Below, one piece after another: positions 52,406 through 60,160 of a stretch of 64,000 bases of DNA (positions are counted from its first letter, which is position 1; each line of letters opens with the position of its first letter). A program made the translations under genes and the position numbers. The notes under the pieces were generated by a model. The model was not told the DNA's origin and did not search any database. It saw only the letters and a program-made list of their open reading frames with translations. The stretch lies in NCBI GenBank assembly GCA_019694435.1, contig JAIBBZ010000002.1:1-64000 (forward strand). Direction: 5' to 3'. Source of the stretch: Pirellulales bacterium (lineage in GTDB: Bacteria; Planctomycetota; Planctomycetia; Pirellulales; JAEUIK01).

Positions 52406-53065
52406 ATGAGCGAAGGTGAGGCGCTGCTTCCGGCGCGGGCCCTGTTCCGCTTCGAGCTGCCGTGTTCGAGAAAAGCCACGCTCTGGTCGGCCAAGGGCGC
52501 CGAATTGGGTCCCGAGTTTCGGCTGCCGAATCTCGGCGAACTCGAGGGGCGCTCCGAGTTTGCTGACGTCCGCATGGCGTGGAACGAGTCGGGCCTGGCG
52601 TTCAGCGCCGTCGTCACTGGCAAGACGCGCACACCCTGGTGCCGCGAATCGAAGCCGGCCGACAGCGACGGGCTGCATGTCTGGATCGACACGCGCGATA
52701 CACATAATACCCACCGCGCCACGCGTTTTTGCCATTGGCTGGCGCTGTTGCCGGCAGGCGGCGGCGGTCGGTTGATGGACCCGGTGGCTGCGCTGCTGGC
52801 CATCAATCGAGCCCGCGAATTGCCCAAACCGCTGGCCTACGACGTGGTGAAGCTGCGCGGGTCGGTCAAGGCGAACGGCTACAGCGTCGAGGCGTTCGTG
52901 CCGGCCGCCGCGTTGACGGGATTCGACGCGACCGAGCATCCGAAGCTGGGGTTCACCTATGCCGTGCGCGATAGCGAACTGGGCGAGCAGACGTTTTGCT
53001 GCCCTGGCGCGCTGCCCTACATGGAAGACCCCAGCTTGTGGTGCACGCTCGAATTGGTGAGATAA
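52406..53065 (+). CDS. CBM9-like (DOMON-fold) hypothetical protein
   Basis: 219 residues, ATG 52406 after GGAGAAG. No signal peptide is visible. The sequence FADVRMAWNESGLAFSAVVTGK, DGLHVWIDTRDTHNTHRATRFCHW, VEAFVPAAALTGFD and LGFTYAVRDSELGEQTF follows the pattern of family 9 carbohydrate-binding-like domains (a beta-sandwich in which a Trp/Asp-rich strand pair frames the ligand groove). A cytosolic location would be odd for sugar binding. The gene follows uvrA by 42 bases and precedes a small gene, so co-transcription is likely. Function unknown. Confidence 0.65.
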   Translation: MSEGEALLPARALFRFELPCSRKATLWSAKGAELGPEFRLPNLGELEGRSEFADVRMAWNESGLAFSAVVTGKTRTPWCRESKPADSDGLHVWIDTRDTHNTHRATRFCHWLALLPAGGGGRLMDPVAALLAINRARELPKPLAYDVVKLRGSVKANGYSVEAFVPAAALTGFDATEHPKLGFTYAVRDSELGEQTFCCPGALPYMEDPSLWCTLELVR

Positions 53066-53120
53066 TGGAGAGCCAAGCGCCGCCTTGCGCTCCCCGCACC
53101 CCGCGAGAATCTACCGCACC

Positions 53121-53327
53121 ATGACCAGCTCCAAGCATCACGCCGAAATCGTCGCCCACCTGACTGAGCAGGGATACACCGCACCGCAGATCATCAAGAT
53201 CATGGAGAAGGTCGCCGAATACGATCGCCGGATCGTGCGCGACTCGGTGCTCGACGCCATCGCCGAGGGCAGCTTCAACCTCGACTCGATCATCCGCGAA
53301 GCGCTCAACGACGACGAAGCGTCTTGA
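53121..53327 (+). CDS. Small hypothetical protein, 68 residues
   Basis: ATG 53121 to a stop at 53327. Sequence-wise it is a compact all-helical protein: HAEIVAHLTEQGYTAPQIIKIMEKVAEYD then VLDAIAEGSFNLDSIIREAL. No transmembrane or metal-binding motif. Codon use agrees with its neighbours, and the regular helix pattern suggests a real gene. It could be a small regulator or adaptor; I do not recognise the family. It follows the CBM9-like gene with a gap of 55 bases. Confidence 0.7.
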   Translation: MTSSKHHAEIVAHLTEQGYTAPQIIKIMEKVAEYDRRIVRDSVLDAIAEGSFNLDSIIREALNDDEAS

Positions 53328-53356
53328 TTCCGGGCAGCGATGGCCGTGGTGCGGCG

Positions 53357-54565
53357 TCAGATCCGCAAAAACACCTTGCGGCGATACATCCACCAGCACA
53401 CCAGCCAGAGCACCAGCAGTGCCAGGCCCGATTCGACCACCGGGCCATAAGTGCCCGAGAAGATTTCATCGCCCAGGTGCGTGTGCATGGTCTTCTTGAC
53501 CCAGGGCTTGAACAGCCAGCTCATCACGTACATGGCGAGCGAGTTCATGCCCACGACAATCAGCGGATAGGCCCAGGCCCGCAGTCGCCAGACATCGATC
53601 ACGAGCACGAACGCGGCCAACGTCAGCAGCGTCCAGCCGGTGCTGAATACGGCCCAGCTCGGCGTCCAGATCCGTTTGACGATCGGTGCCACGGACCAGG
53701 TCCATTCGACGCGCGGCCAGATGTAGCCGTCGATCGCCATTCCCACGGCCAGGCACAGCAGCCCACAGCCAACCAACATGCCCACCTTGCTCAACAGCGT
53801 TCGCGGTCCGCGGAGCATTTCGCCCGCCATGATGCCGAACGTCATCGTGCCCATCGCGGGCACGAAATTGAGCGTCTGGTAGCCGCCGCCGTTGGCGTAA
53901 AACTTCTCGGGTCGCGGAAATAGATTGAGAAACCAGCGATCGAAATAGCCGGCCGGGTTGACGTGCTTGTTCCAATGCGCGGCAAAGCCGGTCAGTTGTT
54001 GCCAATCGGCTGGGATGTGCTCGGCCGCGGCGTTGAAATCGGCCGGCGGCACCGGCCACGCCGCGAATAGCGCCCAATAGCCGAATAGCGTTGCCGCCGT
54101 GGCGGCCAACTGCACGCGCCAGCCCTGGCCCAGGGTGAGATAGACGAGCGCGTATCCCAGGCCGATCTGCGACGCGACGTCCTCGTAGGTGAAGTTGGTC
54201 TGCGCGTGACCGTTCGAACGGAGGAATACGCCCAGCGACGTCAGCAGCAGTGCCCGCCAGATGACGTGCCCGCCGATGGCGCTCGTCGAGTCGCCGCGCG
54301 CCTTGCGGGCCGCGAACGAATAGGGCATGGCCACGCCGACGATGAACATGAACGAAGGCTGGATCAGGTCCCACGCCGCGCAGCCGGTCCACTCGACGTG
54401 CTCGAGTTGATAGGCGACGGTTTTCCAGACGGGGCTATCGGGAAACTGCTCGGCGACGTCGGTCAGCGCCAATCCGCCCGAAACCATCGCCAGCATCACG
54501 AAACCGCGATAGGCATCGAGCGAAACCAGCCGTGGCGCCTCGTCAGGAGTTGGGTCGGTGGCCAT
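53357..54565 (-). CDS. DUF5009 / heparan-alpha-glucosaminide N-acetyltransferase-like membrane protein
   Basis: 402 residues from ATG 54565. The opening RLVSLDAYRGFVMLAMVSGG is the signature of this membrane acyltransferase family. About ten hydrophobic segments follow. Conserved-looking features include EHVEWTGCAAWDLIQPSFMFIVGVAMPYSF with a His and an Asp at a helix end, and GMNSLAMYVMSWLF near the C-terminus. Known: the human relative transfers acetyl from cytosolic acetyl-CoA to lumenal glucosamine; bacterial members are uncharacterised and common in planctomycetes and Bacteroidetes. Convergent with the small gene at 53121, divergent from the sigma factor. Confidence 0.85.
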   Translation of the reverse strand: MATDPTPDEAPRLVSLDAYRGFVMLAMVSGGLALTDVAEQFPDSPVWKTVAYQLEHVEWTGCAAWDLIQPSFMFIVGVAMPYSFAARKARGDSTSAIGGHVIWRALLLTSLGVFLRSNGHAQTNFTYEDVASQIGLGYALVYLTLGQGWRVQLAATAATLFGYWALFAAWPVPPADFNAAAEHIPADWQQLTGFAAHWNKHVNPAGYFDRWFLNLFPRPEKFYANGGGYQTLNFVPAMGTMTFGIMAGEMLRGPRTLLSKVGMLVGCGLLCLAVGMAIDGYIWPRVEWTWSVAPIVKRIWTPSWAVFSTGWTLLTLAAFVLVIDVWRLRAWAYPLIVVGMNSLAMYVMSWLFKPWVKKTMHTHLGDEIFSGTYGPVVESGLALLVLWLVCWWMYRRKVFLRI

Positions 54566-54773
54566 GCGCGGACTTCTACGGAACGAACCGGGACCGGCGG
54601 ACGAAGGCAAGACAGGTCGTGCGACAGTTTAACCACGAGGGGGGGTAAGCGAGCAATGCCTTTCCGCGAGAATCGTGTTCCAATTTTCCCCGGCCGCGGG
54701 GATTAACCTGCAGCGGCGCCGCGGAAGTTCTCCCGCATCGTCAACCGCCGCCGGGGTTGAGCGGAGATTGGCC

Positions 54774-55310
54774 ATGGAATCGGTGACCGTGATGGACGAA
54801 CGCACCGACTTCGTGCGGTTGCTCGTGCAGAACCAGCACCGAATCTACGGGTACATCCTGGCGCTGTTGCCCGATTTTGCCGCGGCCGACGATGTGTACC
54901 AAGAGACCTGTACGGTGCTGTGGCAGAAATTCGCGCAGTTCGAGCCGGGGACCGACTTCTTTCGCTGGGCCAGCACCGTCGCGCGGTTCAAGGTGTTGAA
55001 GCATCGCCAGCGCCGCGGCCGGGAGGCCCTGCTCGTGGGCGACTCCTTCTTGTCGGTCGTCGAGGCCGAGGTTCAGCGCCAGGCACCGCATTGGGATCTT
55101 CGCCGGCAGGCCCTCGCCCAATGTCTGCAGCAACTGCCCGACGCCGATCGCCGGCTGCTGCAGGCGCGATACGAAGCAAACGTCGATGTGCAGACTTTGG
55201 CTGCGCAGCGACAGCGAACGGTCTTCGCCATCTACAAGGCCTTGACGCGCATTCGTCAGTCGCTGTTGACATGCATCGAACGGCGGGTTGCCGTGGAGAC
55301 CGCACCATGA
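54774..55310 (+). CDS. ECF-type RNA polymerase sigma factor
   Basis: 178 residues. ATG 54774 has GGAG at a good distance. Region 2: DFVRLLVQNQHRIYGYILALLPDFAAADDVYQETCTVLWQKFAQFEPGTDFFRWASTVARFKVLKHRQR, with the ECF pattern of paired helices and conserved D/W. Region 4: ALAQCLQQLPDADRRLLQARYE...TLAAQRQRTVFAIYKALTRIRQSLLTCIER. Known: this group is expanded in planctomycetes and Verrucomicrobia and is paired with FecR-like proteins. Here the FecR gene starts inside its stop (ATGA), so the two are coupled. It probably controls this operon and the PEP-CTERM gene after it. Confidence 0.93.
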   Translation: MESVTVMDERTDFVRLLVQNQHRIYGYILALLPDFAAADDVYQETCTVLWQKFAQFEPGTDFFRWASTVARFKVLKHRQRRGREALLVGDSFLSVVEAEVQRQAPHWDLRRQALAQCLQQLPDADRRLLQARYEANVDVQTLAAQRQRTVFAIYKALTRIRQSLLTCIERRVAVETAP

Positions 55311-56896
55311 ACGCCGATGACGCGCTGGTGCGTGAATGTGCCGAACTGGTCGGAGCCCTGGCGGATCGCGAATTGTCGCGTCCCGAACTGGCTCGGCTTG
55401 AGGAATTGGTTTGCAACTCGCCGGCGTGCTGCACCTATTACGTGCGGTTCGTACAGCTCAACGCCGGCCTGCGCCATTACCTGGCCGCTGCGCCGGCAGG
55501 CGACGCCCACGCGGCAGTGGCTCCGGGTCAGGACCCTCCACCGGCTCACCGTCGCGAGCCGCTCCCCTTGCAATTGCCCGACGCGGTTTGGCCGCCAAGG
55601 GGGCAGTGGGGCGCAATGTTGAGCTGTGGGCTGTTGCTCGTGGCCCTGGCCGTCCTTTCCTGGGCCGTGCGCTCTGCCGATCTGAAGCCGTCCGCACCGC
55701 AGGTCGTGGTTCGGCCCGCCCCGCGATCTGTCGCAAGACCCGAAGAGGAACCCCTGGCGACAGTGATGCCGGCGAGCACCGCGCAGCTCGTCGCCGAGCC
55801 AGGGCCCGTGGCGGCTTATCGAAAGTTGGGTTTGGGTCGGCTGTTGGTTGCCGGTGGACGGTTGATCTTGTTGTTTCGCGGCGGATCGCTGGCGCTCATC
55901 GAGGGGCCGGCGGAAGTCGAAATCGCCGCCGCCGATCGAATGATCGTCAACCGGGGTGAGGTCAATCTGGCGGTACCTCGGGCGGCGATTGGTTTTACCA
56001 TCGACAGCGCCGTGGCGCGGACCGTGGATCTCGGTACGCGATTTGGCGTGCGTGTCGCCGACGGAGGGCAGACCGACGTCCAGGTTTACGAAGGCGAGGT
56101 TGAAGTGGCGCCGCTGCAATCCAGCGCTGCGCAGAAGCAACGCGTCAAAGCCAGCCGCGCGGTGCGGCTCGGCGCGGGCAGGAACGCGGAATGGGAAGTG
56201 CTCCGCTTCGTGCCTCAGCCGCGACAGGCTGAACTTCTCGCGGGCGTCGCTGCCGCCATACCCCATTGGAAGACCGTTTTTCAGGACGATTTTCTGGATG
56301 ATGCGTTGGACGTCGATCGCTGGTCGGTCGTCACCGCCGGACTTCCCGGTGCGCCGCGCATCACGGTCGAGAAGGGGCGTGCGATGCTTTGCGATCGCGG
56401 CTACCTCGTGACGCGCGAAGAGTTCGATCCCTACGCCGGGGGCGTACGGATAAGCGGCCGCTGGCGGTTGGGCACCGCCAAGGACGTGCTCTCGGTCGTC
56501 ACGCGCAGCGATGCGGTTCCCACCGGAGAATACGGACACTGTCACCGCGGTTTGGAGTTTGGCATCGTGTCCGGGCCGGGGAAGAACTTCATTGCCATCC
56601 TGGGCCATGGCGATTGCCAGGCCAATTACCAGTCGGCGCCCTTTGAATTGCGTGTCGGCGACGAGATCGACTTCGAGATCGTCGATTCGCACGCAGGCCA
56701 GATGTTCCGCGTGCGCACCACCGACGGCCGTGCCGAAGCGGTGCTCACTGCGGTGGCGATTTCGTCGCCGGGTGAGAACCATGTGGTGTTTCACAATCGC
56801 AACCGGCAACGGCTACCGGTTGTTAGTGAACTGGAAACGGTACGGATCGAGCTGCCCGAGGCGCGTGAGCTGCGCGACCCAGGCCTTGCGCCTTAG
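55307..56896 (+). CDS. FecR-like anti-sigma/sensor protein fused to a LamG-like domain
   Basis: 529 residues. The N-terminal 60 residues (ECAELVGALADRELSRPELARLEELVCNSPACCTYYVRFVQLNAGLRHYL) resemble the cytosolic anti-sigma segment. A membrane helix lies at about 103-122. The FecR core spans about 178-275: GGRLILLFRGGSLALIEGPAEVEI, VNRGEVNLAVPRAAIGFTIDSAVARTVDLGTRFGVRV and VQVYEGEVEV. From about 325 the C-terminal part is a beta-rich LamG/concanavalin-like domain (FQDDFLDDALDVDRWSVVTAG... FEIVDSHAGQMFRVRT). Known: in Gram-negative iron systems FecR relays a signal to a sigma factor. Here the ligand sensor is presumably the LamG-like domain, perhaps a glycan. Confidence 0.88.
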   Translation: MNADDALVRECAELVGALADRELSRPELARLEELVCNSPACCTYYVRFVQLNAGLRHYLAAAPAGDAHAAVAPGQDPPPAHRREPLPLQLPDAVWPPRGQWGAMLSCGLLLVALAVLSWAVRSADLKPSAPQVVVRPAPRSVARPEEEPLATVMPASTAQLVAEPGPVAAYRKLGLGRLLVAGGRLILLFRGGSLALIEGPAEVEIAAADRMIVNRGEVNLAVPRAAIGFTIDSAVARTVDLGTRFGVRVADGGQTDVQVYEGEVEVAPLQSSAAQKQRVKASRAVRLGAGRNAEWEVLRFVPQPRQAELLAGVAAAIPHWKTVFQDDFLDDALDVDRWSVVTAGLPGAPRITVEKGRAMLCDRGYLVTREEFDPYAGGVRISGRWRLGTAKDVLSVVTRSDAVPTGEYGHCHRGLEFGIVSGPGKNFIAILGHGDCQANYQSAPFELRVGDEIDFEIVDSHAGQMFRVRTTDGRAEAVLTAVAISSPGENHVVFHNRNRQRLPVVSELETVRIELPEARELRDPGLAP

Positions 56897-56982
56897 TCCA
56901 CCAGCGATCTGCGCTCGTCGCTTGCACAGTCTTGTTTCGATGTCTGACTTCACCCTACGTCTTCCTCCAGAGGAGTACGCCA

Positions 56983-57693
56983 ATGAACTGCGAATCGATC
57001 CGCCTGCCCGGGAGTATCGCCCGAGGCATATCGCTCGTCTGTCTGATACTGATCGCAGCAGCCGTCCTGCACCGATGCGCCCGGGCCGATTTGATCATTG
57101 CCGACTCGGTCTTCAACGACTCCGATTGGACGCTGACGATCGAAGGAGGCGACAACTTCGGTAGCAGCAATGGCCAGGATGGAGTGTCTGGCAACCCCAC
57201 ACCGTCGCGATTGCATACCATCGGCGTGGCAGACGGACGCACCGAACCCGCGTACACGATGGCGACGTTTCACGCGACGGCTTACGACCCCAGCCTGCTG
57301 GGCGCCATCGACCATATCAACTGGTCCTACGACTGGCGCCGCGGTCAACAAGAAGTTACCTCGCTCTTGGCCCCGGCCGTGTGGCAAAACGGTAATGTCT
57401 ATTCCGCCGGCAGCACGCTCCAAGCCATCTATTTCACGTGGGTCTCGGAGAACTTCGTGCTTGCGGCGACCGATTTTCCCGGCGCCGATTTCTCGGCGAG
57501 CGGCGCGCCAATGCAGTTCGGTTACCTTTGGGACACCGGCACCTTTAATGGCTTGATGAACCTGGCGATCGACAACTGGAACGTCGAAATCGTCTCGGCG
57601 GTGCCGGAGCCGACTTCGCTGTCGCTCGTCGCCGGGGCGTGCGTCGCACTGCTGGCCGGAGGCATGTGGCGGCGGCCAATGAGGCGGTGCTGA
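56983..57693 (+). CDS. PEP-CTERM sorting-domain protein
   Basis: 236 residues; ATG 56983 follows AGAGGAG at 8 bases, better than the ATG at 56932. N-terminal signal segment (about 14-36, ISLVCLILIAAAVLHRCARA). The body is a secreted beta-rich domain without known enzyme motifs. The C-terminus is a textbook PEP-CTERM: VPEPTSLSLVAGACVALLAGGMWRRPMRR (Pro-Glu-Pro, a hydrophobic helix and a basic tail). Known: exosortase cleaves at this motif and PEP-CTERM proteins are linked to exopolysaccharide-rich envelopes. No exosortase gene is in this window. Being right behind the sigma/FecR pair, it is likely their target, though this is inferred from order alone. Confidence 0.85.
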   Translation: MNCESIRLPGSIARGISLVCLILIAAAVLHRCARADLIIADSVFNDSDWTLTIEGGDNFGSSNGQDGVSGNPTPSRLHTIGVADGRTEPAYTMATFHATAYDPSLLGAIDHINWSYDWRRGQQEVTSLLAPAVWQNGNVYSAGSTLQAIYFTWVSENFVLAATDFPGADFSASGAPMQFGYLWDTGTFNGLMNLAIDNWNVEIVSAVPEPTSLSLVAGACVALLAGGMWRRPMRRC

Positions 57694-57758
57694 CAATCGG
57701 CGTAGTCCGCCAGCAGGGAAGCATGCGAGTTCGGCGATTTTCGGATTCCGCCGGCAGA

Positions 57759-57788
57759 CGACCGGGTGCAGGCGTGCGCACCCGGTCG
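57759..57788 (+). terminator. Candidate hairpin after the PEP-CTERM gene
   Basis: CGACCGGGTGC (57759-57769) pairs perfectly with GCACCCGGTCG (57778-57788) over an 8-base loop. No U-run follows. It lies about 65 bases after the stop and could end the sigma/FecR/PEP-CTERM transcript. Confidence 0.4.
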
Positions 57789-57846
57789 CTGCGCCCATGT
57801 GCCTGCAAAGACGCTACGGGGCCATTTGCATCCGCCGTCCGGGATG

Positions 57847-57866
57847 GATTACGATTCTTCGTAATC
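57847..57866. promoter_or_regulatory. Inverted repeat upstream of the second DUF1501 gene
   Basis: GATTACG-ATTCTT-CGTAATC: 7-bp arms, 6-bp spacer, 60-79 bases before ATG 57926. Its AT-rich character stands out in the local GC-rich DNA. Operator or weak hairpin; unassigned. Confidence 0.3.
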
Positions 57867-57925
57867 TCCAGAAGCTTGCTTGACCTTGGGCAATCCGGCG
57901 AGTTCAGCCGCTTGAGGAACCGGCC

Positions 57926-59287
57926 ATGGCAAGGCGGTCGTGCAGCGGACCACTGCCGCGACGCGAATTCCTGCGTGCCGGCGCCTTGGCGCTCGGTGGA
58001 CTGACGCTGCCCCAGGTGCTGGCTGCGCGGGCGGCCTCGGGCAACGCTTCGGCCGATACGTCGGTGATCCTGTTCTGGATGTGGGGCGGTCCCGGCCAGC
58101 ACGAGACGTTCGACCCGAAGCCGGACGCACCGAGCGAATATCGCGGCCCGCTGGGGGCCATTCGCACGCGCGTGCCGGGCCTGCACTTTGCCGAGGTCTG
58201 GCCGCGCTTGGCCTCGGTGGCCGATCGGCTCTCGGTCGTGCGCTCGTTGCACCACGAGATGACGGCCCATAACGACGGGTCGATCGAGATTCTCACCGGC
58301 AAGACTCCCGCCAAGATCGATCTCACCTCGCAGGCCAAGAGCGAGCATCCCGATTTCGGCATGGTCGCCAGCCACGAACGCGGCACCCGAGCCGACGGCC
58401 TCCCGCAATACGTGGGCATCCCGCGCCAACCGTTCATGACGCAGACGGTTTACCTCGGTGCGGCGCATGCGGCCTTTGCCGTCGGCGATCCTTCGGCGAA
58501 GACCTATGCGCCGCCCAATCTGACCCTGCCCGCCGGGGTGAACGGTTCGCGGCTCGGCGATCGGCGCGGCTTGCACGCCTCGTTCGACCGGCTGCGGCGC
58601 GATCTCGACCTGCACGGCAGCCTGCGCGGTACGGACGAGTTTCGCGACCGCGCGCTTGATTTGCTCACGCATCCCGGCGTGATCGAGGCCTTCGACTTGT
58701 CGCACGAGCCCGACGCGCTGCGCGAGCGTTACGGGCGGCACCTGTGGGGCCAGGCCTGCCTGTTGGCCCGGCGTCTGGCCGAGGCAGGTACGTCGGTCAT
58801 TACCGTCGATGCCCTGGCGCCGACGCTTTCGGACAAGTACTTCAGTTGGGACGACCACGCCGGAGCGAGTCTCGATTGGGACATGGCCGCGGCCATGCGC
58901 TATCGGGCCCCGTTCATGGACCAGGCCGTGTCGGCGCTGATCGAGGACCTGGCAGCCCGGGGACTCGATCGCCGGGTGATGGTCTTGGCGCTGGGCGAAT
59001 TCGGCCGCACGCCCCGGGTCGTGAACTACCTGGGCTATCAAGGGCGCGATCACTGGCCGCAGGCCCAATGCGCTCTCGTCGCCGGCGGCGGCTTGCGGAT
59101 GGGACAGGTCGTCGGGGCGACCAATTCCAAGGGCGAGTACCCAGCCGAACGCCCGCTTTCGCCGCAAGACCTGATGGCGACGGTCTATCGCCACCTGGGC
59201 ATCGACTACGACCGGCACTTCATCGATTTCACCGGCCGCCCGGTGCCGATCCTGCACTCGGGCGACCCGATTGCCGAGTTGATTTGA
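57926..59287 (+). CDS. DUF1501 family protein, second copy in the window
   Basis: 453 residues; ATG 57926 follows GAGGA at 8 bases. Tat-like leader PRREFLRAGALALGGLTLPQVLA. The body has the DUF1501 pattern: VILFWMWGGPGQHETFDPKP, VVRSLHHEMTAHNDGSIEILTG, GRHLWGQACLLARRLAEAGTSV, DDHAGASLDWD, VMVLALGEFGRTPRV, GRDHWPQAQCALVAGGG and LSPQDLMATVYRHLGID. It is only moderately similar to the copy at 24559 in this window and has a different N-terminal half. No DUF1553 partner is adjacent. Metal-dependent phospho/sulfo-ester chemistry is a superfamily inference. Confidence 0.9.
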   Translation: MARRSCSGPLPRREFLRAGALALGGLTLPQVLAARAASGNASADTSVILFWMWGGPGQHETFDPKPDAPSEYRGPLGAIRTRVPGLHFAEVWPRLASVADRLSVVRSLHHEMTAHNDGSIEILTGKTPAKIDLTSQAKSEHPDFGMVASHERGTRADGLPQYVGIPRQPFMTQTVYLGAAHAAFAVGDPSAKTYAPPNLTLPAGVNGSRLGDRRGLHASFDRLRRDLDLHGSLRGTDEFRDRALDLLTHPGVIEAFDLSHEPDALRERYGRHLWGQACLLARRLAEAGTSVITVDALAPTLSDKYFSWDDHAGASLDWDMAAAMRYRAPFMDQAVSALIEDLAARGLDRRVMVLALGEFGRTPRVVNYLGYQGRDHWPQAQCALVAGGGLRMGQVVGATNSKGEYPAERPLSPQDLMATVYRHLGIDYDRHFIDFTGRPVPILHSGDPIAELI

Positions 59288-59414
59288 CGGGCACTACGCC
59301 GGGATTGTTCCAACGCAGGCTCGAATCGCGAGTTGGCGATCACCACGCGGCGGTCGTCGTAGGTTGCGTTCGCGCCGGCGAGACGATCCTAGCGCCAACG
59401 GTCGCCGTCATGAA

Positions 59415-59981
59415 TCAGTTCAGCGAAGGGTCTTCCGGCCGGACGGCCACCTTCATGGCCCGGAGCAGATCGTTGGCCGTGGCCTGACCGCGGAGCCTGG
59501 CCCAAAGATCGCGCTCGACGGCAAACACGATCTCGGCCGAGGCGGGCAGCACGAGCCAACTGTCCTGGGCCAGCTCGGCCTCGAGTTGGCCGGCGCCCCA
59601 GCCGGAGTAGCCGACGAAAAACCGCATGGGCCCCGAGGTCTGATCGACAAGATGCTCGATATGCTCCGGCTGGGCGCTAAAGTGCACGTCGGGCACCACC
59701 TCGACCTCCGAGCATTCGGCGTTGCAGTGCACGCACATCAGCATGCCTTCGCAGGGCCCGCCGACGTAGAGGTGCTCTTCCGTGCTGCAGGGCTTGTCGC
59801 TCACTTGGGCCCAGCCCTGCTTGACCGGCACATTCGTACACCGGTTGAGCACCAGGCCCAGCGCCCCCTGTGCCGAATGTTCGACCAGCAAGACGACCGC
59901 CTGGCGAAAATTCGGGTCGGCCAGCTCGGGTGCGGCGACCAGAAAATGACCGCTGAGGCTTTTTTTCCCTGGGCTGCTCAC
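59415..59981 (-). CDS. YqgE/AlgH family protein
   Basis: 188 residues, the family's usual size. The start is GTG 59981 with GGGGGAG about 10 bases upstream. N-terminal SLSGHFLVAAPELADPNFRQAVVLLVEHSAQGALGLVLNR is the signature, followed by EHLYVGGPCEGMLMCVH (the YxGGPV-like loop), MRFFVGYSGWGAGQLEAELAQDSWLVLPASAEIVF and a final helix. Known: YqgE/AlgH occurs across Proteobacteria and others; AlgH was once linked to alginate regulation, but its molecular role is unclear. Contains two Cys pairs (CEGMLMC, CNAEC) that are not typical of the family and could be a structural peculiarity. Next to the mechanosensitive channel gene on the same strand. Confidence 0.92.
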   Translation of the reverse strand: MSSPGKKSLSGHFLVAAPELADPNFRQAVVLLVEHSAQGALGLVLNRCTNVPVKQGWAQVSDKPCSTEEHLYVGGPCEGMLMCVHCNAECSEVEVVPDVHFSAQPEHIEHLVDQTSGPMRFFVGYSGWGAGQLEAELAQDSWLVLPASAEIVFAVERDLWARLRGQATANDLLRAMKVAVRPEDPSLN

Positions 59982-60160
59982 GAACGACGAACTCCCCCTG
60001 CGCGACCCGGCCGACTCATGCCACGACCGCCCGGGCCAGGATAATCTGTACGCAACCCGGGCACGAAGGTTCGGCCCGGCTCGTGCTTTATTGTATCGAG
60101 ATCAGAGCATCGCGGAGGGGACTTTGGTCTAACCCCGGGCGTTGCCCTGGCGGTCTGAGT

